NCBI GenBank assembly: GCA_021829645.1 | Contig: JAKBPI010000002.1 | Span: forward strand, 19,568 to 83,567 | From: Actinomycetes bacterium | GTDB lineage: Bacteria; Actinomycetota; Acidimicrobiia; Acidimicrobiales; Bog-793 | DNA length: 64,000 nt | Direction of reading: 5' to 3' | Shown here: in pieces, positions 30,397 through 39,957 of the stretch | Layout: every line of letters starts with the position of its first letter | How positions within the stretch are numbered: position 1 is the first letter of the stretch | Program-made: the position numbers and the translations under genes | The notes under the pieces: generated by a model | What the model saw: only the letters and a program-made list of their open reading frames with translations | Told to the model about the DNA's origin: nothing | The model's database searches: none

Positions 30397-32995
30397 TATT
30401 GCAAAGGATATCGGCTACAAGATGGAAGAACAGCCAGCACGGGAATTTGCTCAGGAAGAGCTTGGGGCAGAGACTGGAGAAAGCGCCTTATCTCCTACGA
30501 AAGAAGCTGTATCTGATGTAGCAATGCCTAATACTGCGCAAAAAATGGGCTTTTTCAAAAAGCTACAAAATTATGTCATCCCCAAAAAAAGAGATTTTTT
30601 GGCGCTCTTTATTCTGCTCGTTGCCGCTCTTTTGTATTTGTCGCCGTCTTTGAAGGACGGCTATAGCTTCGGCCCCACAGATCTGGGGCAAACCCTTTCC
30701 GTTCTCTCCACACCCGGACCGGGTAAAACACTTGTGCACGATGTTGTAAACGGAGACATCATCACCCAAGGGGCGGCTTGGAACGCTCTCGACTGGAAGC
30801 TGGTGCATTCCGGCCAGATTCCCCTCTGGAATTCGGAGTCCGGTACGGGTCTGCCGCAGTTTTTGAACTTTGAATCAGCACCTTTTGCCCTTCCCACCCT
30901 AATCGGCTATCTTTTTCCGCTCTCTGTTTCTTTTTTGATAACCGTTCTCATGAAGCTCTTCATCGCCGGCAGCGGTGTCTATTTGCTTTTACGCTACCTG
31001 CGGGCCGGGATTTTGCCATCGCTGTTCGGAGCGCTAAGTTTTATGTTGTCCGGTCCTCTCACCGGATGGCTGGGTTGGTCAGTAAGCGGTCCTTTGGTCT
31101 ATGCGGGTTGGATAGTGCTCGGCGGTTTACTTTGTTATAACGCCAAAGCAACTAAGCAGACTTTATCGATCGGGCTTTTTGCTTTGGCGTGTGCCTTTTG
31201 TATCTATGGCGGTTTCCCGGAAGACTATGTACTCATGGCCATTGCGATCATTCCGCTTTTTTTATTTGGCGGGATCGCTTTTTATGTCAGGTATCACCGT
31301 GCTGACTTGCGGGGGCTTTTCAGGATAGGTTTGGGTCTTGTCGGTGGGTTTTTCCTCTCCTCGCCTCTCTTAATTCCGGGCGTCTCAGTGCTCAAATCCT
31401 CCGTTCGAAACGTGACGGGAGCCGATATAGGTCTTCCCCTGCGGGCTGTGGCTCTCTTTTTTGCCCAAGGCTATTACGGTTTGCCCACTACCACCTCTAC
31501 GCTGATTCACAGCAGTTATTTTGGGCCGTTGGACTACTTTGAAACAGCTTCCTATGTGGGAATAGCGGCAATAGTGTTTGCGATTATGGCAGTGCTGACG
31601 TTGTATAAGCGCCCTATCGTAACCGGTCTTTTTTTCTCAGGTATAGTGGTCTTTCTTGTCATCTTTGAGTTGGGAGCATCCGCTCCCGTGCAGCACTTGA
31701 TTTCTGATCTTGGTCTGGGGGGAGTGGCGCTGCAAAGAGCGCTTGCACTTCTGGATTTCGTCATTGCCGTTTTGGCCGGGTTGGGTCTCGATGCTTTTTT
31801 GAAGAAGCCGTTTCATGGCAAGATGCAATATAAATTGTTGTTTTCTCTGGGAGTACCCGCCTTGGTGTTGGTCGTCTTATGGAGCAAAGCCGGAGTGGGG
31901 GCAGCCACGGTTACGGGCACTCCTTTTACGATAACTTCCGTACAGGCGTCTGCCGTAAGGCAAGGAGGGCTCCTTTGGCCTACTTTCACGCTGGCTCTGA
32001 TTATTTTGTTTGATATGTGGCTCTTTATGGCGCATAAAAGCAAAGCAGAAAGTGCTAGGCACATGGCAATTGTCGGCAGTCTGCTTGTCGTCATTCAGGG
32101 AGGATTTCTAATTTTTGCCGGAACGGGAATCAACTCTTATGCCAAAACTCCCTATCCGGTAACTCCGGCTATAGCCAAATTGGAGAGTATAGTCAAAAAT
32201 TCCCTTTTTGGCTTAGACGGCAACAATGCCAACTGCGGTACGAATCCGGTACCGCCTTGCGGTCTCAGGCAGTGGGAAGGCATAGGTCTTTACCCCGATA
32301 TGAACTTAGGCTATTCCCTTACCGAACTGGCCATGCACGACCCCACTATCCCCAAGTCTTACTTTGATGCTTTCCCTGTGCCCAACAATGATCAGAACGG
32401 AGGCGGAACCAACCTGTTTGCTCCTTCTATAGACTCTAAGTCTTTGGCCATGCTTTACGGAGTTCGCTACGTCATCATTCAGCCCCCCAACCCGATCCCA
32501 AGGGGCATGAAGTACGTAGCCACCCTTACCAACGGGGGTGTCTCTTTGAAGATAGCCGAAGTACCGGAGGCGAACCGTTTTGAATTTGTCTACGACAAAT
32601 CGGTGCGTAAAGAGATTCCCGGAAAATCGGCTAAGAAGAGCAGAATGGTTACCGAACAGACCACTGCCTTTTACTCAGGTTCTCATCCTAACGACACGAC
32701 CTATACGCTCGACGTCCAAGCCAAGAAAGCGGGGGTCCTGTATATAAAAATAACCAACGTACCCGGTTGGCATGCTGTCATAAACGGTAAGAGTGTAGCG
32801 TTGCAAAAGTCGGCCGGAGATTTGATGCAGATCCTTTTGCCAAGCGGGCAAGACCATGTCACTTTGACCTATAATCCCTCCTCGCTTGATTTGGGCTATT
32901 ATCTGGCTCTGGTGGCACTGATAGCTTTACTTTTGTCGTATCTGGGACAGGACTTCTACCGGAGAAGAAGTCTTGGTGCATCCAAAGCGACTTAA
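30368..32995 (+). CDS. Large membrane protein, YfhO-like; true start may be 30422
   Basis: PLWNSESGTGLPQFLNFESAPFALPT, many TM segments, GWHAVINGKSVALQKSAGDLMQILLPSG near the C-terminus. Confidence 0.65.
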   Translation: MQTNNTSTSNIAKDIGYKMEEQPAREFAQEELGAETGESALSPTKEAVSDVAMPNTAQKMGFFKKLQNYVIPKKRDFLALFILLVAALLYLSPSLKDGYSFGPTDLGQTLSVLSTPGPGKTLVHDVVNGDIITQGAAWNALDWKLVHSGQIPLWNSESGTGLPQFLNFESAPFALPTLIGYLFPLSVSFLITVLMKLFIAGSGVYLLLRYLRAGILPSLFGALSFMLSGPLTGWLGWSVSGPLVYAGWIVLGGLLCYNAKATKQTLSIGLFALACAFCIYGGFPEDYVLMAIAIIPLFLFGGIAFYVRYHRADLRGLFRIGLGLVGGFFLSSPLLIPGVSVLKSSVRNVTGADIGLPLRAVALFFAQGYYGLPTTTSTLIHSSYFGPLDYFETASYVGIAAIVFAIMAVLTLYKRPIVTGLFFSGIVVFLVIFELGASAPVQHLISDLGLGGVALQRALALLDFVIAVLAGLGLDAFLKKPFHGKMQYKLLFSLGVPALVLVVLWSKAGVGAATVTGTPFTITSVQASAVRQGGLLWPTFTLALIILFDMWLFMAHKSKAESARHMAIVGSLLVVIQGGFLIFAGTGINSYAKTPYPVTPAIAKLESIVKNSLFGLDGNNANCGTNPVPPCGLRQWEGIGLYPDMNLGYSLTELAMHDPTIPKSYFDAFPVPNNDQNGGGTNLFAPSIDSKSLAMLYGVRYVIIQPPNPIPRGMKYVATLTNGGVSLKIAEVPEANRFEFVYDKSVRKEIPGKSAKKSRMVTEQTTAFYSGSHPNDTTYTLDVQAKKAGVLYIKITNVPGWHAVINGKSVALQKSAGDLMQILLPSGQDHVTLTYNPSSLDLGYYLALVALIALLLSYLGQDFYRRRSLGASKAT

Positions 32996-32996
32996 T

Positions 32997-33293
32997 CTAG
33001 CAGATACGCGTATGTCTTCTTTCTTCTTCGGAAGTGCCGCCCCAAATTCCTCTGATGCTGGGGTCTGAAAGAGCTTCCTGTCGACACTGTTCCCTGACTT
33101 TGCAACCGGCGCAAATGGATTTCCCCTTTCGTGTGGGTTCTCCGCAAGCGGGAAAAAATAGCTCCGTTCCCATTCCTTTACAGGCAGCCTGATCCATCCA
33201 TGAGTAGTCTTTTTTTACATAGGGACCACTGTGCAGAGACAGATCTGAAATGATCCTCTTGCCGTGGACAATCCGAATAGCATGTGATGACAT
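32997..33293 (-). CDS. WhiB-family FeS regulator
   Basis: ACKGMGTELFFP, ICAGCKVREQC, GIWGGTSEEERR. Confidence 0.92.
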   Translation of the reverse strand: MSSHAIRIVHGKRIISDLSLHSGPYVKKDYSWMDQAACKGMGTELFFPACGEPTRKGKSICAGCKVREQCRQEALSDPSIRGIWGGTSEEERRHTRIC

Positions 33294-33434
33294 GAGTGAC
33301 TAACCTCCTTTGATCCCGTTATTAAGATCTCATAGATAAAACTTAATTTTTAGGGTATAAAGTCATATCGATTAGGTTAAACTTAAGATAATTCAGTCAA
33401 AATAGATATATTTGCATTCAAAGGTATAAAACAA

Positions 33435-34133
33435 GTGTCAGATAAAAAGCTTCTTTTGTGGGACATAGACGGGACTCTGATCAGTATCAGTTATTTGGGC
33501 GGTGAAATATTCGATCGAGCTTTTCTGCGAGCGCTCGACGTAAAGCCGCCACAGAGAGTTAATATGAGCGGCAAAACAGACCCGCAGATCGTGGCGGAGT
33601 ACTTAGAAATGCTCAATTTTGATACTTCCGAGTTTGAAGCAATGACAGCTGAAGTGCTTGAATGTCTTCGTCTGGAGTTGGCAGTAGCAAAAGAAGAAGT
33701 TGCCAAAATCGGATCTCCCAAAGAGAACGCAGAGCAAATTCTGCAATATTTCTCCGGATCAGATGATGTGATCCAATCTGTTTTAACCGGAAATATTGTA
33801 GAAAATGCAAAATTGAAGCTAAATATTTTTGCACTTGATAAATATATAGATTTTGAATGTGGAGCTTTTGGTTCCGATCATATTGACAGAAAAGAACTTG
33901 TCGGTGTGGCTTTTGAAAGAGTAGAGGCCAAACACGATATTGCCCCTGACCCCAGAAGTACTTGGATTATCGGCGATTCTCCCAATGACTTCGCATGTGC
34001 CGCCGCTTCTGGTTTGCGTTGTATTTTGGTGGCAACCGGAAGGTTTGGTTTTGAGGAACTCTCAAGACTGGGTGCCGACTTGGTGTGTGAGAACCTGAGT
34101 GATAAAGAAATACTGAATTTGATAGAAACCTGA
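33435..34133 (+). CDS. HAD-family hydrolase
   Basis: LLWDIDGTL motif I; WIIGDSPNDFACAAASGLR. Confidence 0.85.
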   Translation: MSDKKLLLWDIDGTLISISYLGGEIFDRAFLRALDVKPPQRVNMSGKTDPQIVAEYLEMLNFDTSEFEAMTAEVLECLRLELAVAKEEVAKIGSPKENAEQILQYFSGSDDVIQSVLTGNIVENAKLKLNIFALDKYIDFECGAFGSDHIDRKELVGVAFERVEAKHDIAPDPRSTWIIGDSPNDFACAAASGLRCILVATGRFGFEELSRLGADLVCENLSDKEILNLIET

Positions 34134-34350
34134 CTCTGTCAAAGCCCGTTATCGCAAATATTTACTTGAGGTTTCCGTGGTCTTTTGTTTGTCGGGCGTA
34201 AGTAATACCGCAAAACAGGGCTGAGGGAACTTGCCGTACGTTTCTTTTGCCAAATAAATCCTTTCCTTTAAATGCCGGTGTGACAACGAATTTTGTACCA
34301 AAATGCTCTGCAATATATCCGTGCTCTTTGGCTTGAGAGTATTTTAATAT

Positions 34351-34393
34351 TTGACAAATTTTCTTCTTGTGGTATTATGTTTTTAAAACATAA
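34351..34393 (+). promoter_or_regulatory. Candidate sigma70-type promoter (TTGACA-N16-TATTAT) with a 19-bp palindrome over the -10
   Basis: TTGACA 34351-34356, TATTAT 34373-34378, TTATGTTTT-T-AAAACATAA 34375-34393. Confidence 0.65.
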
Positions 34394-34419
34394 GTCAAAA
34401 AAACCTATAAAGGAAATTT

Positions 34420-34950
34420 ATGTATATTGAGATTCTTATTTTGGGGCTTTTGCACAGAAAACCTATGCACGGATACGAGATTAAACTTTCCGTAGAAAAA
34501 ATCACAGGCGTTAATTCTGTTACCAACAGTCAGCTCTATCCGACACTGGCTCGTTTTATAGAAGCCGGTTTTGTCTCAAAAGAGGTGGTGCCTCAAGAAA
34601 AAAAACCTGATAGACACCTATACAGTATCACTGCCCATGGGGAGTGTGGCTTGCGCGAAATGTTGATAGACGTAACTCCGGCACTGCTGTTTCGTGATCG
34701 TGAGTTTTACGCCAGGGTTGCGTGTTTTTCTCTGCTAAGTTCCGAAGAGCGCGTGGCAATTTTGGCGATGAGAAAAAATGGTTTACTGCAGAGAAAAGAA
34801 CGCGTGGCTTCGTGGTCGGCAAAAGGCTGGGTAGCTAAGACGGCTCGACTCCGCGACTTACTGCTTTCTACCGAGTTGGCGACCATAGAAGACTGGATCC
34901 AAGAAGAAACCTCATATGACAAAGGAGAAATAGGTGGAAAGCATGCCTGA
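34420..34950 (+). CDS. PadR-family transcriptional regulator
   Basis: EILILGLLHRKPMHGYEIKLSVEKITG...TNSQLYPTLARFIEAGFV. Confidence 0.88.
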   Translation: MYIEILILGLLHRKPMHGYEIKLSVEKITGVNSVTNSQLYPTLARFIEAGFVSKEVVPQEKKPDRHLYSITAHGECGLREMLIDVTPALLFRDREFYARVACFSLLSSEERVAILAMRKNGLLQRKERVASWSAKGWVAKTARLRDLLLSTELATIEDWIQEETSYDKGEIGGKHA

Positions 34951-35641
34951 CGCCGCATCCAAGGTGCGCATGGGAAGCGTTGCGGTGGCAGCGGGTGTTG
35001 TGGTGTACGTTATTCTGGATATCGTTGCTCAAATACTGCCGCCCCATTACAGTCCCATACATCAGGCGGAAAGCGATTTAGCTGTGGGTCCTTATGGCTA
35101 TATTATGCGCATAAACTTTGTGATTAGAGGACTCCTCTCTTTGGCACTTATTTTTGCTGTGGCAAAGACTCTAGGTAAGGCAAAACTAAGATGGGGAATG
35201 GGTATTTTTGGCATATGGGCAGTCACTTCACTACTGCTGACTTTTTTCAATACAGACATTTTGGACGATCCTAAACTAGTTCCGGTGTTGCATCATACTT
35301 GGCACGGGGAGTTACATATCGTGCTTGCTGCAATTGGCTTTATTGCGGCTCCCGTCGGTGCGATTCTCGTTGCTTTGGTGTTCTTCGAGTCCGGCGAATT
35401 TAAAAGTGCCGGGCGAGTATCACTAGTGCTGGCTCTCATTAGTCTCATGGCGTTACTGGCGATGAAGCCTATTGCCAAGATACACGCGTCCGGGGGATTA
35501 GGCGAGCGTATTTTTCTTGTGACTGTGCTGATCTGGATGCTCCACACGGCCTTCGTACTCATGGCGGCGGCAAAGAAAGGGACGAAAGAGAATCTCTTAA
35601 CAGATAGAAGCTCTCTTGAAGGAAGGGCACTCGATTTCTAA
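34934..35641 (+). CDS. DUF998-like integral membrane protein
   Basis: Multi-TM protein with QAESDLAVGPYGYIMRINFVIRG; overlaps padR end. Confidence 0.7.
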   Translation: MESMPDAASKVRMGSVAVAAGVVVYVILDIVAQILPPHYSPIHQAESDLAVGPYGYIMRINFVIRGLLSLALIFAVAKTLGKAKLRWGMGIFGIWAVTSLLLTFFNTDILDDPKLVPVLHHTWHGELHIVLAAIGFIAAPVGAILVALVFFESGEFKSAGRVSLVLALISLMALLAMKPIAKIHASGGLGERIFLVTVLIWMLHTAFVLMAAAKKGTKENLLTDRSSLEGRALDF

Positions 35642-36288
35642 AAATGCACGCAGGATTGAATATCAGGTGTTCTTGTCGTGTAAGTTGACTGTGGTCTCGG
35701 GTGTCAGTATGACATATTAGGAAAGACTTATTGGCGATATTTATTATAAACGTGCCAAATTATTACTATAAAGTGTAATTATATTAAAAAGCATGCTAAG
35801 AGGTTTAGTAAATCTCGAGCTGTTCACTGCCCCGGTTGAGGGAACTAAGCACAGTAAAAGTTATACAGATACTGATTAAGCATTTATTACAAGAGACAGT
35901 CATGCGTAATCGATTGTTTAAGCATAAACATACTCAATCCGCCTCCGGTATCTAATACAAACGAGACTAAGTTGTCTGTGCCCATAAAATAACCACGATG
36001 AGATATGGCATCAAATACGACACATATCACGTATCGCTGGTGGTGCAAACCCGGAGAAATGTCCGGTGCTAAATCATCATACTCCCAGAGTAGCGGGATT
36101 TACGGGTCAAAAAATCAGTCCGGCAATTGGTAAAAGACCTCAAGTGTCAACAGAGACTCTTTCTTGTCCGGCTGTATGCTGTACTGCCTTAGCAAAAGAG
36201 GATATCGTAACAAGGATGTCTTTTTCGCGACTTTTAGTGCACTGCAAAAGCTTTAACCACACGGCTTTGTATGTGCCATACGGCTTTG

Positions 36289-36410
36289 AACTGAAAGGCT
36301 ATGGCCCCTTACGGCTATATATGCGCATAAACTTTGTGATTAGAGGACCGGTCTCTTTGACGCTTATGCTTCTGTGGCAAAGGCTCCGGACTTGCCTGGA
36401 ATCAACTCAT
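36289..36410 (+). pseudogene. Degenerate fragment of the DUF998-like gene
   Basis: tgcgcataaactttgtgattagagga is identical to the matching stretch of the 34934-35641 gene, but the flanks are decayed. Confidence 0.7.
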
Positions 36411-36782
36411 CTACGCCAGGTTGTGACTTTTCAAGTGATATTACGATCATTACGACAGTCCGCAGATTCTGAATTCGAATACGTACACCTCTAATTGCCC
36501 ATTAAAAAAGTGTGCTTTCTGAGTCGGAAGTTTCTCTTTGTGCACCTGGTATTTCCTAATCCGGTTGAATAAATTTTTATCAGACATGCTCGGGTTTGTT
36601 GGCGATTGGTTTTACCGAATCCAGGAAGCAACGGTTATTCATTTGAGAACATTTACAGAGTTGATGTCTTTGTCAAATTTTCGTCTGCTCTTATCTTCTA
36701 ACGCCGTTCTCATTCGACTGTTCGTTGTGATAATCCTGATAATAAGTAACCTGTCCAAATTTATGGAATGCTCAAAAAGTCC

Positions 36783-37262
36783 TTATACAATCTTAGCCAT
36801 GGGCCTTTCGTCCGTATCTAAAAACGTCTTTTCTATGCTTTCAGATTTATTTGTGACTACGTGAGTTTCCTCTGCCAATATGTGGGCTATGACATGTTTT
36901 GCCGAATACTCGCGTCCGTATTTGGCTACGATATCTTTTAAGAAAGACAGATCTTTCCCAATAGTGACAACAGGTTCTTCGTCTTCTCCGTCTCTTCTTC
37001 TTTGTCCCCAGCCCACAGTGGCAAGCAGACCGTTGCAGAGACAAATTTTGTTTTCTGTGTCTGAGTACTTTCCGCCTTTTGTCGTGTACTCGTCAACCGG
37101 TTCGGCAGGGCACCGATAGCGGATTTTCCTTTTTTTATCAAGAAAAGGCGTTCGCAAGTATCCTACGTCACAGATGCGCCCTCTTCTTTCGTATGTAGAA
37201 GTGCTGCCAAGAGTTCCGGGCAATTGGGCTACTTTGATGGGAAAACCGGTGGAAGCCGGTTT
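36783..37262 (-). pseudogene. 3' fragment of a nitronate-monooxygenase-like gene (paralogue of 42538-44091)
   Basis: Protein RICDVGYLRTPFLDKKRKIRYRCPAEPVDEYT...CLCNGLLATVGWGQRRR...VVTIGKDLSFLKDIVAKYG closely matches the C-terminus of the full-length gene. Confidence 0.9.
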
Positions 37263-37641
37263 TGTGCTGAGAGAAGTGGTGCCACAAGAAAAAAAGCCCG
37301 ACAGGCACCGCTATGCCATCACTATTTGGGGTGAAGAGGCCCTGCATGGAATGTTGACAAACGTGGCACCCGCATTATTAGCTCGCGACAGGGAATTGTA
37401 TGTTCGAACAGCGTGCTTTGCTTTGCTGTCTTCAGAAGAGCGGATAGCTATTTTGGAGATGAGAAAGCATGCTTTGCGGCAAAGAAAAGAGCGAGTGGCT
37501 TCGTGGTCGGCAAAGGGTTGGGTTGCCAAGACTGCCCAATTGCGAGATCGATTGTTTTCAGTCGAACTGGAAGCCATAGAAGAGTGGATTACAGAAGAAG
37601 CATCGAATCTAAAAGGAGAGACCAATGAAAAGCACGACTGA
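37251..37641 (+). pseudogene. 5'-truncated second copy of padR
   Basis: From VEAGFVLREVVPQEKKPDRHRYAI onward it matches the PadR at 34420; the N-terminal HTH start is missing. Confidence 0.82.
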
Positions 37642-38296
37642 CCTTACTGAAAAGACGTCTATGGTGAGTGCTGTAGTGATGATCGGTATCGTCGTCTATA
37701 TTTTTTTAGATATCGTTGCCCAGATGCTTCCTCCTCACTACAGTCCCATACATCAAGCTGAAAGCGATTTAGCCGTCGGTCCTTACGGCTACATTATGCG
37801 AATAAATTTTTTTATAAGAGGACTCATCTCTTTGGTACTGATCTGGGCTGTGTCAAAGACCAGTACCAAAGATAAGGCTAAGTGGGGGCTGGGTTTTTTT
37901 AGCGTCTGGGCGATTACCTCTTGGCTGCTTGCTTTTTTTAATACAGATATTTTAGATGACCCCAAACTGTATCCGGTGTTGCATCATACGTGGCACGGTG
38001 AAGCACATATTGTGTTGGCCATATTAGGCTTTATTGCGGCTCCTATCGGTGCTACTTTAGTGGCTCTGGCTTTTTTGCGGTCGGAAGAATTCCAGAGATC
38101 AGGGAGAGTATCTATGGTGCTGGCAGGAATTAGTATCATAGCTTTGCTGGCTATGAAGCAGATTTCGAGAATCCACTCAGCTGGAGGCCTAGGTGAGCGT
38201 ATTTTTCTTGTGAGTGTACTGGTTTGGATGTTTCACACGGCCTTTGTCGTCTTGAACTCATCGAAGAGACAGGATTTTGTAAAATGTGAAAAATGA
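37625..38296 (+). CDS. DUF998-like integral membrane protein, second copy
   Basis: IHQAESDLAVGPYGYIMRINFFIRG; close paralogue of 34934-35641. Confidence 0.7.
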   Translation: MKSTTDLTEKTSMVSAVVMIGIVVYIFLDIVAQMLPPHYSPIHQAESDLAVGPYGYIMRINFFIRGLISLVLIWAVSKTSTKDKAKWGLGFFSVWAITSWLLAFFNTDILDDPKLYPVLHHTWHGEAHIVLAILGFIAAPIGATLVALAFLRSEEFQRSGRVSMVLAGISIIALLAMKQISRIHSAGGLGERIFLVSVLVWMFHTAFVVLNSSKRQDFVKCEK

Positions 38297-38481
38297 GACG
38301 CCGTAAGGTAGTCTAGAAAAGACATTCTTACAGGATCATAGATGATTCCCAGGGAGGTTCATTTCTGGTTGGTGAAGATATCTTTGACTTTATGAGCGTA
38401 AGCTAACGACACGATATTTTGGCACCTGCAATTTTTTCGTGCTCTATAATGAAATATCGAATGTCTCCAGATTGAGAAGTC

Positions 38482-39195
38482 TTGGAATGTGAAATGGATC
38501 ATATGAATTGCCCTAATCATCTAGATGGTACCTACGAACCGCCTACTCTGACAGTCGATAGTGTCATTTTCCAACTTATAAGTAATGAACTATCAGTACT
38601 TCTCATAAAGCGCACCACTGAGCCATTCAGAGGTAAATGGGCTTTACCAGGCGGCTATAACGCAGCCGGTGAGACGACACGTAAGGCAATGGCTAGAATT
38701 TTGGAAGCTAAGTGTGGAGTGAGCATGAAAGATATTTTGCTGATTGAGCAACTCTACACTTTTGATACCGTTGCCCGTGATCCCAGAGGTCATGCCGTAA
38801 GCGTAACGTATATGGGCTTGGCCAGAGATCTCACATTGAAAACTACTGCTACAACTGAAAATCCACAATTGTTTTCTGTCAATAATTTACCCAAATTGGC
38901 CTATGATCATGCTGATATTGTCAGATATGCACATCAACGTCTAAGTTCAAAAATTACATACACAAACGCTATTTTCGCACTGCTGCCTGAGTACTTTACG
39001 CTTACTCAGCTGCAGACAGCCTATGAAGCTATTTTGGAGCGTAAACTTGACAAGCGCAACTTTCGTAAGAAGTTCTTGTCTTTGGATTTGATTCAAGCAT
39101 CCGATCAATATTATAAAGATGGAGCACAAAGGCCAGCTTTGCTCTATCGATTTTCACAGCAAAAGCTCCATACACCGATGCAGGGATTTGGCTGA
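38482..39195 (+). CDS. nrtR: NrtR-type Nudix-related transcriptional regulator of NAD metabolism
   Basis: N-terminal Nudix fold (GKWALPGGYNAAGETTRKAMARIL) plus C-terminal winged-helix region; next to pncA-pncB. Start is uncertain (non-ATG). Confidence 0.82.
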   Translation: MECEMDHMNCPNHLDGTYEPPTLTVDSVIFQLISNELSVLLIKRTTEPFRGKWALPGGYNAAGETTRKAMARILEAKCGVSMKDILLIEQLYTFDTVARDPRGHAVSVTYMGLARDLTLKTTATTENPQLFSVNNLPKLAYDHADIVRYAHQRLSSKITYTNAIFALLPEYFTLTQLQTAYEAILERKLDKRNFRKKFLSLDLIQASDQYYKDGAQRPALLYRFSQQKLHTPMQGFG

Positions 39196-39220
39196 TAAGT
39201 AATTTTGTAAAGATGCTCAT

Positions 39221-39280
39221 ATTAGTGTTGATATTACAATAATATTCGGGTATATTAATTAGTGTATTATATACAATAAT
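39221..39280 (+). promoter_or_regulatory. Candidate pncA promoter with two copies of an NrtR-like operator
   Basis: ATTAGTGT-N6-TACAATAAT at 39221-39243 and again at 39258-39280; TTGATA (39228-39233)-N17-TATATT (39251-39256). Confidence 0.7.
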
Positions 39281-39294
39281 TAAGGGAGTCTACC

Positions 39295-39945
39295 ATGGAG
39301 AGACCAGCACTTGGAATCATAGATGCTCAAAGAGGCTTTATGCCGGCAAGAGAGGGAGAAAGATTGGGGGTCAAAGGGTTTGGAGAACTCCCGGTCAATG
39401 ACAGTGAGTCAATAGTGGCAGGTGTCAATCAACTGCTTACCAGTTATGCTATACGCTCACATGTAACGTTTACAACTCAAGATTGGCATCCGGTCAATAC
39501 CGCGCATTTTAGTTCTAATCCTAATTTCACAACCACTTGGCCGCTCCATTGTGTGGCTGGTACGCCAGGAGCAGAACTTCATCCAGAGATTACAGTTCCA
39601 AGCTTTGCAATACAATTCAAAAAAGGGATGGAGCCGCTGATAAATGGGGAAGACGATATAAGCTATAGCGGTTACAACTCTTTTAGCGGAGACGGCCAAT
39701 CTCTTGGAGAGTTTCTGACAGAAAAACAGGTTACAGCGGTTGTTTTAGGTGGACTTGCTTTAGATTATTGTGTCGGTAAAACAGCTCTGGATCTAAGAGC
39801 AAAACTTGATTTAGACGTAATTGTCGCTATCGATGCCACTGGCGGGATTGCAGACGAATCAGTCCACGCGATGCTTGACAAATTTGTCAAATATGGCATC
39901 CGAACCATGACCGTGGATCAAGTTTTGGCATGGCTCGAGGATTAG
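39295..39945 (+). CDS. pncA: Nicotinamidase (isochorismatase-like)
   Basis: GIIDAQRGFMP, TQDWHPVNTAHF, WPLHCVAGTPGAELHP, GGLALDYCVGKTALD. Confidence 0.92.
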   Translation: MERPALGIIDAQRGFMPAREGERLGVKGFGELPVNDSESIVAGVNQLLTSYAIRSHVTFTTQDWHPVNTAHFSSNPNFTTTWPLHCVAGTPGAELHPEITVPSFAIQFKKGMEPLINGEDDISYSGYNSFSGDGQSLGEFLTEKQVTAVVLGGLALDYCVGKTALDLRAKLDLDVIVAIDATGGIADESVHAMLDKFVKYGIRTMTVDQVLAWLED

Positions 39946-39957
39946 AAGGAAAACCTG

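Noticed and set aside
36066-36864. ORFs of 142 and 108 aa in the duplicated region
   Set aside because: They lie in decayed sequence containing gene fragments and have no coherent domain.
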